From Massilia arenae (lineage in GTDB: Bacteria; Pseudomonadota; Gammaproteobacteria; Burkholderiales; Burkholderiaceae_D): a stretch of DNA of 64,000 nt. The notes under the pieces are model-generated. The model did no database searches, was not told the DNA's origin, and was given only the letters and a program-made list of their open reading frames with translations. Shown here one piece after another: positions 54,712 through 63,933 of the stretch (position 1 is the first letter of the stretch; every line of letters starts with the position of its first letter). Location: NCBI RefSeq assembly GCF_008014745.1, contig NZ_VPFD01000015.1, forward strand, positions 62,001 to 126,000, read 5' to 3'. Made by a program: the position numbers and the translations under genes.

Positions 54712-55620
54712 TCACGTTTCCGCGAACACGTCGGCCAGGAGGCCCCGCAACCACTGGTTGCCCGGATCCTGGTTGAAGCGGCGGTGCCAGAAAATATTCG
54801 TTTGCAGCGGCGGCAGGTCGAGGGGCGGCGTCGCCCACTCGAGCCCGAACGGCACGGCCGCGCGCTCGGCCAGTTTTTGCGGCACCGTCACGACCAGGTC
54901 GCTGGTGCTCACGATATACGGCACCGCCGTAAAATGCGGCACCCGATAGCGGGTCGCCTGCCCGATGCCGGCCCTGGCCAGCGCCGCGTTGACCCGGTCG
55001 TAGGGACTGTCTGCCGCGTCCACCAGCAAATGTTCGGCTTGCGCGAAGCGCGCCAGGGTCAGCTCGCCCCGCGCCAGCGGGTGCCCCTTGCGGAACATCG
55101 CCACGAACGGCTGCCTGAACAAATGGCGCTGGTACAGCGCCTCGGACACGTCCTCGAACGGCCCCACCGCCAGGTCGACCCGCCCGCCTTCCATCTCTTC
55201 CTTGAGCGACAGCATCCCCACTCGCACCGAGCTGATCTCGACCTGGGGCGCCAACTGGCGGCAGCGCTCGATCAGCGTCGGCATGAAATACACTTCGCCC
55301 ACGTCGGTCATGGCCAGCATGAAGCGCCGGTTACTGGTAGCCGGCTCGAAACGGCTGCGCTGGTTCAGCGCCAGCGCCACCTGCGCCATCGCGGCCCCGA
55401 TCGGTTCGGCCATCTGGCTCGCCAGCGGGGTCGGCTGCATGCCGCTGGCGGTGCGCACGAACAGCTCGTCGCCGAAGCTGCGGCGCAGCCGCGCGAGCGC
55501 ATTGCTCACGGCCGACTGCGACAGCCCCAGACGCCGCGCGGCCGACGAGATCTGGCGCTCCCTGTACACCTCCTGGAACACGGCCAGCAGATTCAGGTCG
55601 ATATCGTGTGCTTCGATCAT
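54712..55620 (-). CDS. LysR family transcriptional regulator of tyrosine catabolism
   Basis: 302 residues from MIEAHDIDLNLLAVFQEV; an upstream start at 55662 is unnecessary. LysR-type helix-turn-helix RQISSAARRLGLSQSAVSNALARLRRSFGDELF and an effector domain of the NodD/YofA-like kind. It is upstream of hppD and divergent from hmgA, so probably controls both through the palindrome at 55705-55731. The effector could be homogentisate or 4-hydroxyphenylpyruvate. Confidence 0.92.
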   Translation of the reverse strand: MIEAHDIDLNLLAVFQEVYRERQISSAARRLGLSQSAVSNALARLRRSFGDELFVRTASGMQPTPLASQMAEPIGAAMAQVALALNQRSRFEPATSNRRFMLAMTDVGEVYFMPTLIERCRQLAPQVEISSVRVGMLSLKEEMEGGRVDLAVGPFEDVSEALYQRHLFRQPFVAMFRKGHPLARGELTLARFAQAEHLLVDAADSPYDRVNAALARAGIGQATRYRVPHFTAVPYIVSTSDLVVTVPQKLAERAAVPFGLEWATPPLDLPPLQTNIFWHRRFNQDPGNQWLRGLLADVFAET

Positions 55621-55704
55621 GGATTTCCCGGGCTGCCGGCCGGTCCGGCAATAGAAACGCATTGTCCACGCCCGGACGGTCGCCCGAACAGCAATATTTA
55701 TGAT

Positions 55705-55731
55705 ATGAATAGTCTACATTTTTCTATTCAT
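55705..55731. promoter_or_regulatory. 27-bp palindrome, probable LysR operator
   Basis: ATGAATAG at 55705-55712, an 11-base AT-rich spacer, CTATTCAT at 55724-55731. It is 85 bases from the lysR ATG and 69 from the hmgA ATG, the usual place of a LysR recognition site overlapping divergent promoters. Confidence 0.55.
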
Positions 55732-55800
55732 CTCGTAAAACATGGCGGATTATTCTAGAGTGGCGCCATCAAAGATACTATCTACCGTCCAGGAGACCCC

Positions 55801-57108
55801 ATGAGCCACGAGCCCGGCCATCCGTCAGCCTATATGAGCGGTTTCGGCAACGAGTTCGCCACCGAAGCCCTGCCCGGCGCCCTGCCCCAGCACCGCAATT
55901 CGCCGCAGCGCGTGGCCTATGGCCTGTATGCCGAGCAGCTGTCCGGGACCGCCTTCACTGCCCCGCGCAGCCATAACCGGCGCTCGTGGCTCTACCGCAT
56001 CCGTCCGGCGGCGGTGCATGGCAGCTTCGTGCCCCTGGATGCCCCACGCCTGGTAGGCCGCTTCGACACCCCTGCCCCGCCGAACCAGCTGCGCTGGAGC
56101 CCGCTGCCGATGCCGGATGCGCCGACCGACTTCATCGACGGCTGGGTGACCATGGCCGGCAACGGCTCGTTTGATGCGATGACCGGCTGCGCCATCCATA
56201 TGTACGCGGCAAACCGCTCGATGGATGGCCGCTATTTTTATAACTCGGACGGCGAACTCCTGATCGTGCCGCAGCTGGGCAGGCTGTCGATCGCGACCGA
56301 ACTTGGCCTCATCGAGGTGGCGCCGCAGGAAATCGCCGTGATCCCGCGTGGCGTGCGCTTCCAGGTGCAGCTCCCCGACGGTGAGGCGCGCGGCTATATC
56401 TGCGAGAACTTCGGCGCCCTGCTGCGTTTGCCCGATCTGGGCCCGCTCGGTTCCAACGGACTGGCCAACCCGCGCGACTTCCTCACGCCGACGGCGCGCT
56501 ACGAAGACCTTGAAGGCGAATTCACGCTGGTGACCAAGTTCGGCGGCCGCCTGTGGCGCGCCCCGATCGGCCACTCGCCGCTGGACGTCGTGGCCTGGCA
56601 CGGCAACTACGTCCCCTATAAATACGACCTGCGCCACTTCAATACGATCGGTTCGATCAGCTACGATCATCCGGATCCGTCGATCTTCCTGGTGCTGCAG
56701 TCGCCGTCGGACACGCCGGGCGTGGACACGATCGACTTCGTGATCTTCCCGCCGCGCTGGCTGGCGGCCGAGGACACCTTCCGCCCGCCCTGGTTCCACC
56801 GCAACGTCGCCAGCGAATTCATGGGCCTGATCCACGGCGCCTACGACGCCAAGGCCGAGGGTTTCGTGCCGGGCGGCGCCAGCATCCACAACTGCATGAG
56901 CGGGCACGGCCCGGACGCCGCCACCTTCGACAAGGCCAGCAGCGCCGACACCGGCCGCCCGCACAAGGTGGGCGACACCATGGCCTTCATGTTCGAGACC
57001 CGCGCCGCCCTCGTGCCGACCGCGCAGGCGCTGGCCTCGCCCCAGCTGCAGGGCGATTACCAGCAGTGCTGGGCCGGCATCCGCAAGCACTTCAGCCTGG
57101 AGCCATGA
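55801..57108 (+). CDS. hmgA: homogentisate 1,2-dioxygenase
   Basis: 435 residues, family length. Opens the ring of homogentisate to maleylacetoacetate with Fe(II). Ligands His and Glu are in [16 protein letters not shown] and the third His in the following NCMSGHGPD region; [18 protein letters not shown] at the start and [10 protein letters not shown] are diagnostic. AGGAG six bases upstream of the ATG. Divergent from lysR-hppD. Confidence 0.97.
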   Translation: MSHEPGHPSAYMSGFGNEFATEALPGALPQHRNSPQRVAYGLYAEQLSGTAFTAPRSHNRRSWLYRIRPAAVHGSFVPLDAPRLVGRFDTPAPPNQLRWSPLPMPDAPTDFIDGWVTMAGNGSFDAMTGCAIHMYAANRSMDGRYFYNSDGELLIVPQLGRLSIATELGLIEVAPQEIAVIPRGVRFQVQLPDGEARGYICENFGALLRLPDLGPLGSNGLANPRDFLTPTARYEDLEGEFTLVTKFGGRLWRAPIGHSPLDVVAWHGNYVPYKYDLRHFNTIGSISYDHPDPSIFLVLQSPSDTPGVDTIDFVIFPPRWLAAEDTFRPPWFHRNVASEFMGLIHGAYDAKAEGFVPGGASIHNCMSGHGPDAATFDKASSADTGRPHKVGDTMAFMFETRAALVPTAQALASPQLQGDYQQCWAGIRKHFSLEP

Positions 57109-57228
57109 CACGCAAGCGCACGCTGCGGTGTTCCCGGATTTTGTCATTTATGCCATGATTCGCGGGCAGGCCATCGTGGCCTGCCCGGCCACGGCCCGGC
57201 ACGACCGGTCATGGGGCACAAGCCCAGC

Positions 57229-58554
57229 ATGTCAGATATATTGATCATCCTCGTTCTGATCCTGTTGAACGGGGTGTTCGCGATGAGCGAACTCGCGCTC
57301 GTCTCGGCCAAGCGCATGCGCCTGGAACGGCGCGCCGAAGAAGGCAGCCGCGGCGCCCGCGCTGCGATCGCGCTGGCCGACAATCCCAGCCATTTCCTGT
57401 CCACCGTCCAGGTGGGCATCACCCTGATTGGCATCTTCACCGGCGCCTTCGGCGAAGCCTCGCTGGTGTCGCGCCTGACGCCGCAGATCGAGACCGTCGG
57501 CTTCCTGGCGCCCTACGCCTACGAGATCGCGCTGTTCGTGGTGGTGCTGGGGATTACCTTCGTCTCGATCGTCCTGGGCGAACTGGTCCCCAAGCGCATC
57601 GCGATGCGCCATCCCGAGACGATGGCGACCCTGATCGCACCGCCCCTGAACATGCTGTCGGTGGTCATGTCGCCGTTCGTCAAGGTGCTGTCGCTCACCA
57701 CCGAGGCGATCGTGCGCCTGTTCGGCATTCACGACGCCAAGGAAGACGCGCCGACCGAGGAAGACATCGCCGGCATGTTCAAGGAAGGCACCGACGCCGG
57801 CCTGTTCGAGAAAACCGAGTACGACATCGTCTCGCGCGCGCTGCGCCTGGACGACCGCCACCTGAAGGCCCTCATGACGCCGCGGGTCGACCTGGTCATG
57901 ATCGACCTCGACGCCGAGCGGCGCAGCACCCTGGAACTGATCAGCTGCCACACCTACAGCCGTTTCCCCGTGTACCGCGGAGACCGTGCCCAGATTCTCG
58001 GTTACGTGAAGGTGCGCGACCTGCTGGCGCAGTCGGTGCGCCATGGCTCGCTCGAGGCGGTCAATATCGAGCATGCGGTGTCCGACATCCTGTTCGTGCC
58101 CGAAACCGTGAGCGCCATGGTGCTGCTCGAGCTGTTCAAGAAGAACCGCGCCGAACTGGCCCTGATCGTCGACGAGTACGGCGATATCCAGGGCATGGTC
58201 ACCCTGTCCGACGTGATGAGCGCCCTTGTGGGCGACGTCACCGTGATCGGCGAAGAGAACGATCCGGATGCGGTGCAGCGCCAGGACGGCAGCTGGCTGC
58301 TCGACGGCGGCGTCGACCTCGACCGCTTCCGCGACCTGATGAATACCGACGTGCGCTTCCCGGATGAAGGGACCGGCGCGTATCATACGCTGGCCGGCTT
58401 CGTTCTGTACCAGTTCGGCTACATCCCCAAGACCTCCGAGTTCTTCGAATGGGGCGGCTACCGGATCGAGGTGGTCGACATGGACGGCAACCGCATCGAC
58501 CGCATCCTGGTGGATCGCTTGCCCGCGCCGCAGCCGGCCGCCGAGGAGGCCTGA
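57229..58554 (+). CDS. CNNM/CBS-domain membrane protein (hemolysin C / CorC family)
   Basis: 441 residues from MSDILIILVL; a further ATG at 57211 is possible. The CNNM domain (about 1-185) has four helices with MSELALVSAKRMRL and the LGELVPKR motif. Two CBS domains (about 210-330; VMIDLDAERR, DEYGDIQGMVTLSDVM) and a C-terminal CorC_HlyC domain (about 350-435) follow. Proteins of this kind act in magnesium or cobalt efflux; the hemolysin name is historical. Confidence 0.92.
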   Translation: MSDILIILVLILLNGVFAMSELALVSAKRMRLERRAEEGSRGARAAIALADNPSHFLSTVQVGITLIGIFTGAFGEASLVSRLTPQIETVGFLAPYAYEIALFVVVLGITFVSIVLGELVPKRIAMRHPETMATLIAPPLNMLSVVMSPFVKVLSLTTEAIVRLFGIHDAKEDAPTEEDIAGMFKEGTDAGLFEKTEYDIVSRALRLDDRHLKALMTPRVDLVMIDLDAERRSTLELISCHTYSRFPVYRGDRAQILGYVKVRDLLAQSVRHGSLEAVNIEHAVSDILFVPETVSAMVLLELFKKNRAELALIVDEYGDIQGMVTLSDVMSALVGDVTVIGEENDPDAVQRQDGSWLLDGGVDLDRFRDLMNTDVRFPDEGTGAYHTLAGFVLYQFGYIPKTSEFFEWGGYRIEVVDMDGNRIDRILVDRLPAPQPAAEEA

Positions 58555-58573
58555 TCTTCCCTCCCTATGCGCT

Positions 58574-58589
58574 TCTCTCAATTGAGAGA
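58574..58589. promoter_or_regulatory. 16-bp perfect palindrome before the SDR gene
   Basis: TCTCTCAATTGAGAGA, 20 bases after the CNNM stop. Candidate operator of the SDR gene, or the stem of an RNA hairpin. Confidence 0.4.
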
Positions 58590-58631
58590 GGAAGGCGCTT
58601 CGATGTCACACCAGCCGCTCCTGGCTCGTCT

Positions 58632-58680
58632 GGTTGGATGTGAGGCCCACGAAGGATCGTGGCCGGTCACGCATCCAACC
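58632..58680 (+). promoter_or_regulatory. 49-base self-complementary leader of the SDR gene
   Basis: Outer arms GGTTGGATG (58632-58640) and CATCCAACC (58672-58680) pair perfectly; an inner stem of seven pairs (GGCC-ACG with CGTGGCC, one bulged C) caps a 6-base loop. It ends five bases before the AGGAG of the SDR gene, so folding could affect translation. Confidence 0.45.
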
Positions 58681-58697
58681 CAGCAGGAGCAAGCACC

Positions 58698-59450
58698 ATG
58701 CAGCAAAACAAGGATATCGTCATCCTCATCACCGGCGGCGCAGCCGGCATCGGCCGCGCCGCGGCAATTCAGTTCGCACAGGGCGGCGCGCGCGTCGTCG
58801 TCACCGGCCGGCGCGAGGCGCCGCTCCAGGCGCTCGCCGCCGAACATCCAGGCATCAGCTATGTCGTGGCGGACGCCGGCAAGGCCGAGGACGCGCCGCG
58901 CACGATCGCCACCGTCATCGAGCGCCATGGCCGCCTCGACGTCCTGGTCAACAATGCCGGAGCCGGCGCCATCCTGCCGCTGGCGGACGCCGACGCCGCG
59001 CAGATTCGCGACATCTTCGAGGTCAACGTCATCGGCCCGTCGCTGCTGGCGCGCGCCGCGCTGCCGCACCTGGAGGCATCCAAGGGCCTCATCCTCAACC
59101 TGTCGTCCACCTTCGGCCACAAGGCCGGCGCCCTGCTGTCCCACTACGGCGCCAGCAAGGCCGCGGTGGAACACCTGACACGCTGCTGGGCGCTGGAACT
59201 GGCGCCGCGCGGCATCCGCGTCAACGCGATCGCCGCCGGGCCGACCGAGACCGACTTCCTGGCCGAGCGGATGGGGCTCACGCCGGACCAGATCCAGGCC
59301 GTCAAGGCCGACGAAGCCGCGCGCATTCCGCTGGGCCGGCGCGGCGAGCCGGACGACGTCGGCTCGGCGATCGTGGCCCTGGCCGGCACGATGGGTGGGT
59401 GGATCACCGGCCAGGTGCTGGCCGTCGACGGCGGCCTGAACATCAGCTAG
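58698..59450 (+). CDS. short-chain dehydrogenase/reductase
   Basis: 250 residues from MQQNKDIVIL; AGGAG is upstream. TGGAAGIGRAAA, VNNAGAGA, NLSSTFG and YGASKAA show a full classical SDR, with the C-terminal GGWITGQVLAVDGGLN typical of FabG-like enzymes. Substrate unknown. Its leader is strongly structured (see above). The next gene begins 55 bases later, so a shared transcript is possible. Confidence 0.92.
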   Translation: MQQNKDIVILITGGAAGIGRAAAIQFAQGGARVVVTGRREAPLQALAAEHPGISYVVADAGKAEDAPRTIATVIERHGRLDVLVNNAGAGAILPLADADAAQIRDIFEVNVIGPSLLARAALPHLEASKGLILNLSSTFGHKAGALLSHYGASKAAVEHLTRCWALELAPRGIRVNAIAAGPTETDFLAERMGLTPDQIQAVKADEAARIPLGRRGEPDDVGSAIVALAGTMGGWITGQVLAVDGGLNIS

Positions 59451-59505
59451 CACGCCGCGCCCGGCCAGCGCGTATACTTGTGCTTTGGATCGCACAAGGA
59501 GCAGC

Positions 59506-60309
59506 ATGGACGTCGTCAGGCTCGGCCCCCTCATCATTCCGCTATCGGCCGTGCTGGTCGTGCTGGCCCTGCTGGCGGCGACCACCACGGCCGACTGGCT
59601 GCGCCGCCGGCGCGGCTTCGACGCCGGCACGGTACTGTGGCGGATGATCGTGGCTGGGTTCCTCGCCGCGCGCGCCGTGTTCGTGCTCAAGCACCACGAC
59701 ATCTACGTCAAGGCGCCATGGAGCGCGCTGGACATCCGCGACGGCGGCTTCGAGCCGGTGGCCGGCCTGATCGTCGCCTGCGTGATCGGCGCCGAACTGA
59801 CACGGCGCCGCGCCGAATTGCGGCGCCCGCTGCTGGCCAGCGTGCTGGCCGGGGGCGCGGTCTGGATCGGCGGCCTGCTGGCGGCCCAGGCGCTGGCGCC
59901 GCCGCGGCCGCCCTTGCCCGACCTGATGGTGCGCCAGCTCGATGGCAGCGAGGTGGCGCTGCGCAGCCTGGGCGGCAGGCCGCTGGTGGTCAATCTGTGG
60001 GCCACCTGGTGTCCGCCGTGCCGGCGCGAGATGCCCGCCATGCAGGCGGCTCAGGCGGCCAATCCCGACATTGGCTTCGTGTTCGTCAACCAGGGCGAAT
60101 CGGGCACGGTGGTGCGGCGCTTTTTGGCCACCCAGCAGCTGCGCCTGCAGAACGTGGTGATCGACCCGGCTGGGCAGCTCGCGGCGCGCACCGGCGCCGC
60201 CGGTTATCCGACGACCCTGTTCTACGACGCCGGCGGCAAGCTGCGCCTGCGTCACGTCGGCGAGCTGTCAGAGGCGACGCTGAGGGACAAGCTGGCCAGC
60301 CTGCAATGA
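59506..60309 (+). CDS. membrane Lgt-like domain fused to a TlpA thioredoxin domain
   Basis: 267 residues from MDVVRLGPLI (AAGGAG upstream). Residues about 1-130 have four membrane segments and resemble the start of prolipoprotein diacylglyceryl transferase (GPLIIPL, FVLKHHDIYVKAPWSALDIRDGG), but where Lgt has HGG this reads GGFEPVAGLIV, so the catalytic His is missing. Residues about 140-267 are a TlpA-type domain with NLWATWCPPCRREMPAM and cis-Pro YPTTLFYD. Likely a periplasmic-facing thiol reductant. The persulfide dioxygenase gene follows by 59 bases. Confidence 0.85.
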   Translation: MDVVRLGPLIIPLSAVLVVLALLAATTTADWLRRRRGFDAGTVLWRMIVAGFLAARAVFVLKHHDIYVKAPWSALDIRDGGFEPVAGLIVACVIGAELTRRRAELRRPLLASVLAGGAVWIGGLLAAQALAPPRPPLPDLMVRQLDGSEVALRSLGGRPLVVNLWATWCPPCRREMPAMQAAQAANPDIGFVFVNQGESGTVVRRFLATQQLRLQNVVIDPAGQLAARTGAAGYPTTLFYDAGGKLRLRHVGELSEATLRDKLASLQ

Positions 60310-60368
60310 GTTGGCTACCCGCCGCGAGCGACTTGTGGTACAACATCGCGGCAACCGAGGAGATGTCT

Positions 60369-61070
60369 ATGCAAGTCAATCCGATCCAGCTGTTCGACGC
60401 CGAATCGTCGACCTTTACGTATATCCTGGCCGCCCCGGGCAGCTATGACGCCGTCATCATCGACCCGGTCGACCGCCATTTCACGCGCGACCTGGCCCAT
60501 ATCGAGCGCCTCGGCTTGCGCCTGACCCACGTGCTGGAAACCCACGCCCATGCCGACCACGTGACCTCGGCCGGCCGCCTGCGCGAGCATACGGGGGCCA
60601 AGGCCTGCGTGCCGAGCGGCTGCGACATCCCGCCGGCCGAAGTGCAGCTGCAGGACGGCGACCAGATCCGCTTCGGCCTGCACGAGCACATCGCCGTGAT
60701 CCACACGCCCGGCCATACGGCCGGCAGCATGTGCTATCTGTGGCGCGGAAACCTGTTTACGGGCGATACCCTGTTGATCGACGGCTGCGGCCGCACCGAC
60801 TTTCAGAGCGGAAGCTCGGACAGCCTGTACGACAGCGTCACCCGCAAGCTGTTCACCCTCGACGACCATGTGCGGGTGTGGCCGGGCCATGACTACAAGG
60901 GCCAGTCGGTGTCGACCATCGGCTGGGAGCGGCGCCACAATGCGCGCCTGGCCAACCGCAGCCGCGAGGATTTCGTTGCGCTGATGGCGGCGCTCGACCT
61001 GCCGCACCCGCGGATGATGGACGTCGCCGTGCCGGCAAACCGCAATCTCGGCCTGCCGCACAGCGTGTAA
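60369..61070 (+). CDS. ETHE1-like persulfide dioxygenase, metallo-beta-lactamase fold
   Basis: 233 residues from MQVNPIQLFD; AGGAG six bases upstream favours this ATG over the one at 60363. Metal motifs: ETHAHADHVTSAG, HTPGHTAGSM and GDTLLIDGCGRTDFQSG, the last diagnostic of ETHE1-type sulfur dioxygenases, which oxidise glutathione persulfide to sulfite. Single iron site expected. The upstream TlpA-like gene could link thiol redox with sulfide handling, but no rhodanese gene is adjacent. Confidence 0.92.
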   Translation: MQVNPIQLFDAESSTFTYILAAPGSYDAVIIDPVDRHFTRDLAHIERLGLRLTHVLETHAHADHVTSAGRLREHTGAKACVPSGCDIPPAEVQLQDGDQIRFGLHEHIAVIHTPGHTAGSMCYLWRGNLFTGDTLLIDGCGRTDFQSGSSDSLYDSVTRKLFTLDDHVRVWPGHDYKGQSVSTIGWERRHNARLANRSREDFVALMAALDLPHPRMMDVAVPANRNLGLPHSV

Positions 61071-61074
61071 TGAA

Positions 61075-61179
61075 TCAGTAGCGCCAGGTGCGTTTGGGCG
61101 CCGGTGGGCGCTTCATGACCTTCGTTTGAAACTGTTTCCATATCAGGCCTGCCAGGGCCATCATGATCATCTTGCGCAT
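61075..61179 (-). CDS. 34-residue basic small protein
   Basis: ATG at 61179 preceded by AAGGAG with a 6-base spacer, then 34 codons and TGA. The product has a short hydrophobic start (MRKMIMMALAGLIW) and a basic, Pro-rich end (MKRPPAPKRTWRY). It ends five bases after the ETHE1 stop, in the opposite direction. The excellent ribosome site makes it a likely small protein of the type found in Massilia-like genomes; function unknown. Confidence 0.55.
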   Translation of the reverse strand: MRKMIMMALAGLIWKQFQTKVMKRPPAPKRTWRY

Positions 61180-61242
61180 GGTTTCTCCTTCGATGGTGGG
61201 ATAACCTCAGCATAGCCGGAACCTCTAACGCGCGGCGCAGGT

Positions 61243-61270
61243 TTGCCTGGCCCAAAGGATGCAGTAGAAT
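61243..61270 (+). promoter_or_regulatory. sigma-70 promoter of the amino acid permease
   Basis: TTGCCT at 61243-61248, a 16-base spacer, TAGAAT at 61265-61270. It predicts transcription from about 61277, leaving a 27-nt leader before the ATG. Confidence 0.55.
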
Positions 61271-61303
61271 CCCTGTCTTTCTGGCAAGACCAAGAGACGG
61301 ACC

Positions 61304-62656
61304 ATGGCCGACGGGCACAACGAACTCAAGCGCGGACTCAAGAACCGCCACATCCAGCTGATCGCCCTCGGCGGCGCCATCGGCACCGGCCTCTTCCTCG
61401 GCATCGCCTCGACCATTCAGATGGCCGGCCCTTCGGTGCTGCTGGGCTATGCGATCGCCGGCGCGGTCGCCTTCCTGATCATGCGCCAGCTGGGCGAGAT
61501 GATTGTCGACGAGCCGGTAGCCGGCTCCTTCAGCCACTTCGCCGACAAGTACTGCGGACGCTGGGCCGGCTTCGCCTCGGGCTGGAATTACTGGGTGATG
61601 TACATCCTGGTCAGCCTGGCCGAACTGACCGCGCTCGGCATCTATATGCAGTACTGGTTCCCGGACCTGCCGACCTGGGTCTCGGCCCTCGGCTTCTTCG
61701 TGCTGGTCAACTGCATCAGCCTGCTCAACGTGAAGGCGTTCGGGGAGATGGAATTCTGGTTCGCCGTGATCAAGGTGGTCGCGGTGGTCGGCATGATCGT
61801 GTTCGGTCTTTACCTGCTGATCGGCGGCGGCGCCGGCCCCGAGGCGGGCGTGGCCAATCTGTGGCAGCACGGCGGCTTCTTCCCGCACGGCGTGGCTGGC
61901 CTGGCGATGGCGATGGCGGTGATCATGTTCTCCTTCGGCGGCCTGGAACTGATCGGCATTACCGCCGCAGAAGCCGACGACCCGGCGCGCACGATCCCGC
62001 GCGCCACCAATAACGCCCTGTACCGGATCCTGATCTTCTACATCGGCGCGCTGGCCGTGCTCCTGATGCTGTATCCGTGGCAGAAGGTGGTCACCGGCGG
62101 CAGTCCTTTCGTGCTGATCTTCCAGGCGCTCGACAGCGGCTGGGTCGCCAACGTCCTCAACCTGGTCGTGCTGACCGCCGCGCTGTCGGTGTATAACGGC
62201 TGCGTCTACGCCAACAGCCGCATGCTGTTCGGCCTGGCCGAACAGGGCAATGCGCCGGCGGCGCTGAAGTACACCAACCGGCGCGGCGTGCCGCTGGTGG
62301 CGCTGGGCGTGTCAGCCGTGGCCACCGGGTCGGCGATCGTGATCAATTATTTCCTGCCGCGCGAAGCGCTGGGCATGGTGATGACGCTGGCCACGACCGC
62401 CCTGGTCCTGAACTGGGCCATGATTTCGTGGAGCCACCTGCGCTTCCGCCGCAGCAAGGAGGCGCTCGGCGCGACGACGACCTTCCGCAGCCCCTGGTTC
62501 CCGCTGTCAAATTACGTATGCCTGGGATTCGTTGCCCTCCTGCTGGTCGTGATGCTGCTTACGCCTGGCCTGCGCATCTCGGTATTCCTGATTCCGGTAT
62601 GGCTGGCGGTGCTCGGACTGGGCTACTGGCTGCGCGAGCGGCGCAAAACCCACTAA
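61304..62656 (+). CDS. amino acid permease, AroP/PheP-like (AAT family)
   Basis: 450 residues, twelve membrane helices. The family start ELKRGLKNRHIQLIALGGAIGTGLFLG is intact, followed by FLIMRQLGEMIVDEPVAGSFSHFA and FSFGGLELIGITAAEADDP. Closest in feel to aromatic amino acid permeases AroP/PheP, and the window also holds tyrosine catabolism genes, but specificity is unproven. Its TAA and the stop of the convergent S41 gene share two bases. Confidence 0.9.
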   Translation: MADGHNELKRGLKNRHIQLIALGGAIGTGLFLGIASTIQMAGPSVLLGYAIAGAVAFLIMRQLGEMIVDEPVAGSFSHFADKYCGRWAGFASGWNYWVMYILVSLAELTALGIYMQYWFPDLPTWVSALGFFVLVNCISLLNVKAFGEMEFWFAVIKVVAVVGMIVFGLYLLIGGGAGPEAGVANLWQHGGFFPHGVAGLAMAMAVIMFSFGGLELIGITAAEADDPARTIPRATNNALYRILIFYIGALAVLLMLYPWQKVVTGGSPFVLIFQALDSGWVANVLNLVVLTAALSVYNGCVYANSRMLFGLAEQGNAPAALKYTNRRGVPLVALGVSAVATGSAIVINYFLPREALGMVMTLATTALVLNWAMISWSHLRFRRSKEALGATTTFRSPWFPLSNYVCLGFVALLLVVMLLTPGLRISVFLIPVWLAVLGLGYWLRERRKTH

Positions 62657-63933
62657 TTTTCCGGACCTGCCGCATCTCCTTCGAGAAGCGACGCCGGCGC
62701 ACGACCCGAAGGCGGGTCCAGGATGAAGCGCGGCAGGGTCAGCGCCAGGCCGCTATGCGGCAGCACCACGTCGCGGATGCCTCCTGATTGCGTCCGCCTG
62801 GCGGCGCCGCCCGCGCCGACCAGCGTGGCGAAGCCGAAATCCTGCATCACGTTGGCGAACAGGATGGCGGACGAATACGTGCCGGGTCCGATACGCACAT
62901 AGGTTTTACCCGCGTAGCGCAGCGGGTTTTCCGACTGCGGTTGGCGCCAGGTCGCAATCTCGCCCAGCATCGCTTTGGCCGGCGCGCCCGCCGGAGCCCG
63001 CGCCAGGCCGCGGTAGGTCGAGCCGGTCCGGTAGGGCTGCGTGGCCAGATAGGGCATCAAGCCATCCAGCCACACCGCGTCGTTCCCGCCACCGTTCTTG
63101 CTGATGTCGATCACCAGGCTGGTCACTCCCTGCGCGCGGATACGGGCGAAGGCGTCGCGCGCAAATGCCAGGAATGGCGCGGGATCGGCCATATTGAAAG
63201 TGTCGACCGTCAGCACCGCGCTGCCATCCCGGCCAATGGCGAGATCGAAGGGTTGCCGTGCCTCGTGTTCCAGGATGCGCGGTAGCGTCTGTCGAGCGGG
63301 CATGGTCACTGTGCGCCGCACGCCCTCCTCTTCCAGTACCAGTTCGTAGGCCTCGGGCGCGCCAAACCTCTTCCAGTAGTACAACCACCAGCGCTGGCCC
63401 AGCAGGTTCGCCCGGAAGCGCGCCGTATCGCCGTGCACCATGGACGACAGGGTCGACACGAGTTCCGCTGCGGCCACGCCATTGACGGAGACGACGCGGG
63501 TCGGCGTTGCAGACACATAGAGCGCGCCATCCGGATCGATGTTTACCTCGATCGGGAACAGACCGCCGCCCTCCGCCAGCCACGCACGCGTCTCCTTGCG
63601 CCAGTCCGGATAGCCGATCAAGAAATGACCATCCGCGAGCAGCGGATTGATCGATGCAAGCCGTTGCCAGGCTTCGTCGCGCGTGAGCGTGGGCGGCGCA
63701 TCGTGCGAGATCCGGTCGAGCGCGTGGTGCACGGCCGGCGGATCGGTCGAGAAGCCGGGATCCGGATGCATGCGCGCGATCATGGCGCGGACGAAGGCGA
63801 TATCTTCACGAAACTGCGCCGCGCTGATGGGCTGCGCCACGCCATCCGCCGCCGTCGCCGACGCACAGGCAAGGAAGAACGTCGCCAGGATCGGGCGAAG
63901 TCGGGAAATCGGGGACAACAGTCGTCGATGCAT
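62653..63933 (-). CDS. secreted S41-like peptidase
   Basis: 426 residues from MHRRLLSPIS, with a signal peptide to about ATA at 28; a start at 63981 would add 16 residues and neither has a strong ribosome site. The S41 C-terminal peptidase core is visible: VIDISKNGGGNDAVW and GPGTYSSAILFANVMQDFGFATLVG with the catalytic Ser, then ARRTQSGG. No clear PDZ domain. Lys of the classic Ser-Lys dyad is not obvious, so tail-specific activity is unsure; some relatives are tricorn-like or retinol-binding. Periplasmic or secreted. Confidence 0.82.
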   Translation of the reverse strand: MHRRLLSPISRLRPILATFFLACASATAADGVAQPISAAQFREDIAFVRAMIARMHPDPGFSTDPPAVHHALDRISHDAPPTLTRDEAWQRLASINPLLADGHFLIGYPDWRKETRAWLAEGGGLFPIEVNIDPDGALYVSATPTRVVSVNGVAAAELVSTLSSMVHGDTARFRANLLGQRWWLYYWKRFGAPEAYELVLEEEGVRRTVTMPARQTLPRILEHEARQPFDLAIGRDGSAVLTVDTFNMADPAPFLAFARDAFARIRAQGVTSLVIDISKNGGGNDAVWLDGLMPYLATQPYRTGSTYRGLARAPAGAPAKAMLGEIATWRQPQSENPLRYAGKTYVRIGPGTYSSAILFANVMQDFGFATLVGAGGAARRTQSGGIRDVVLPHSGLALTLPRFILDPPSGRAPASLLEGDAAGPEN

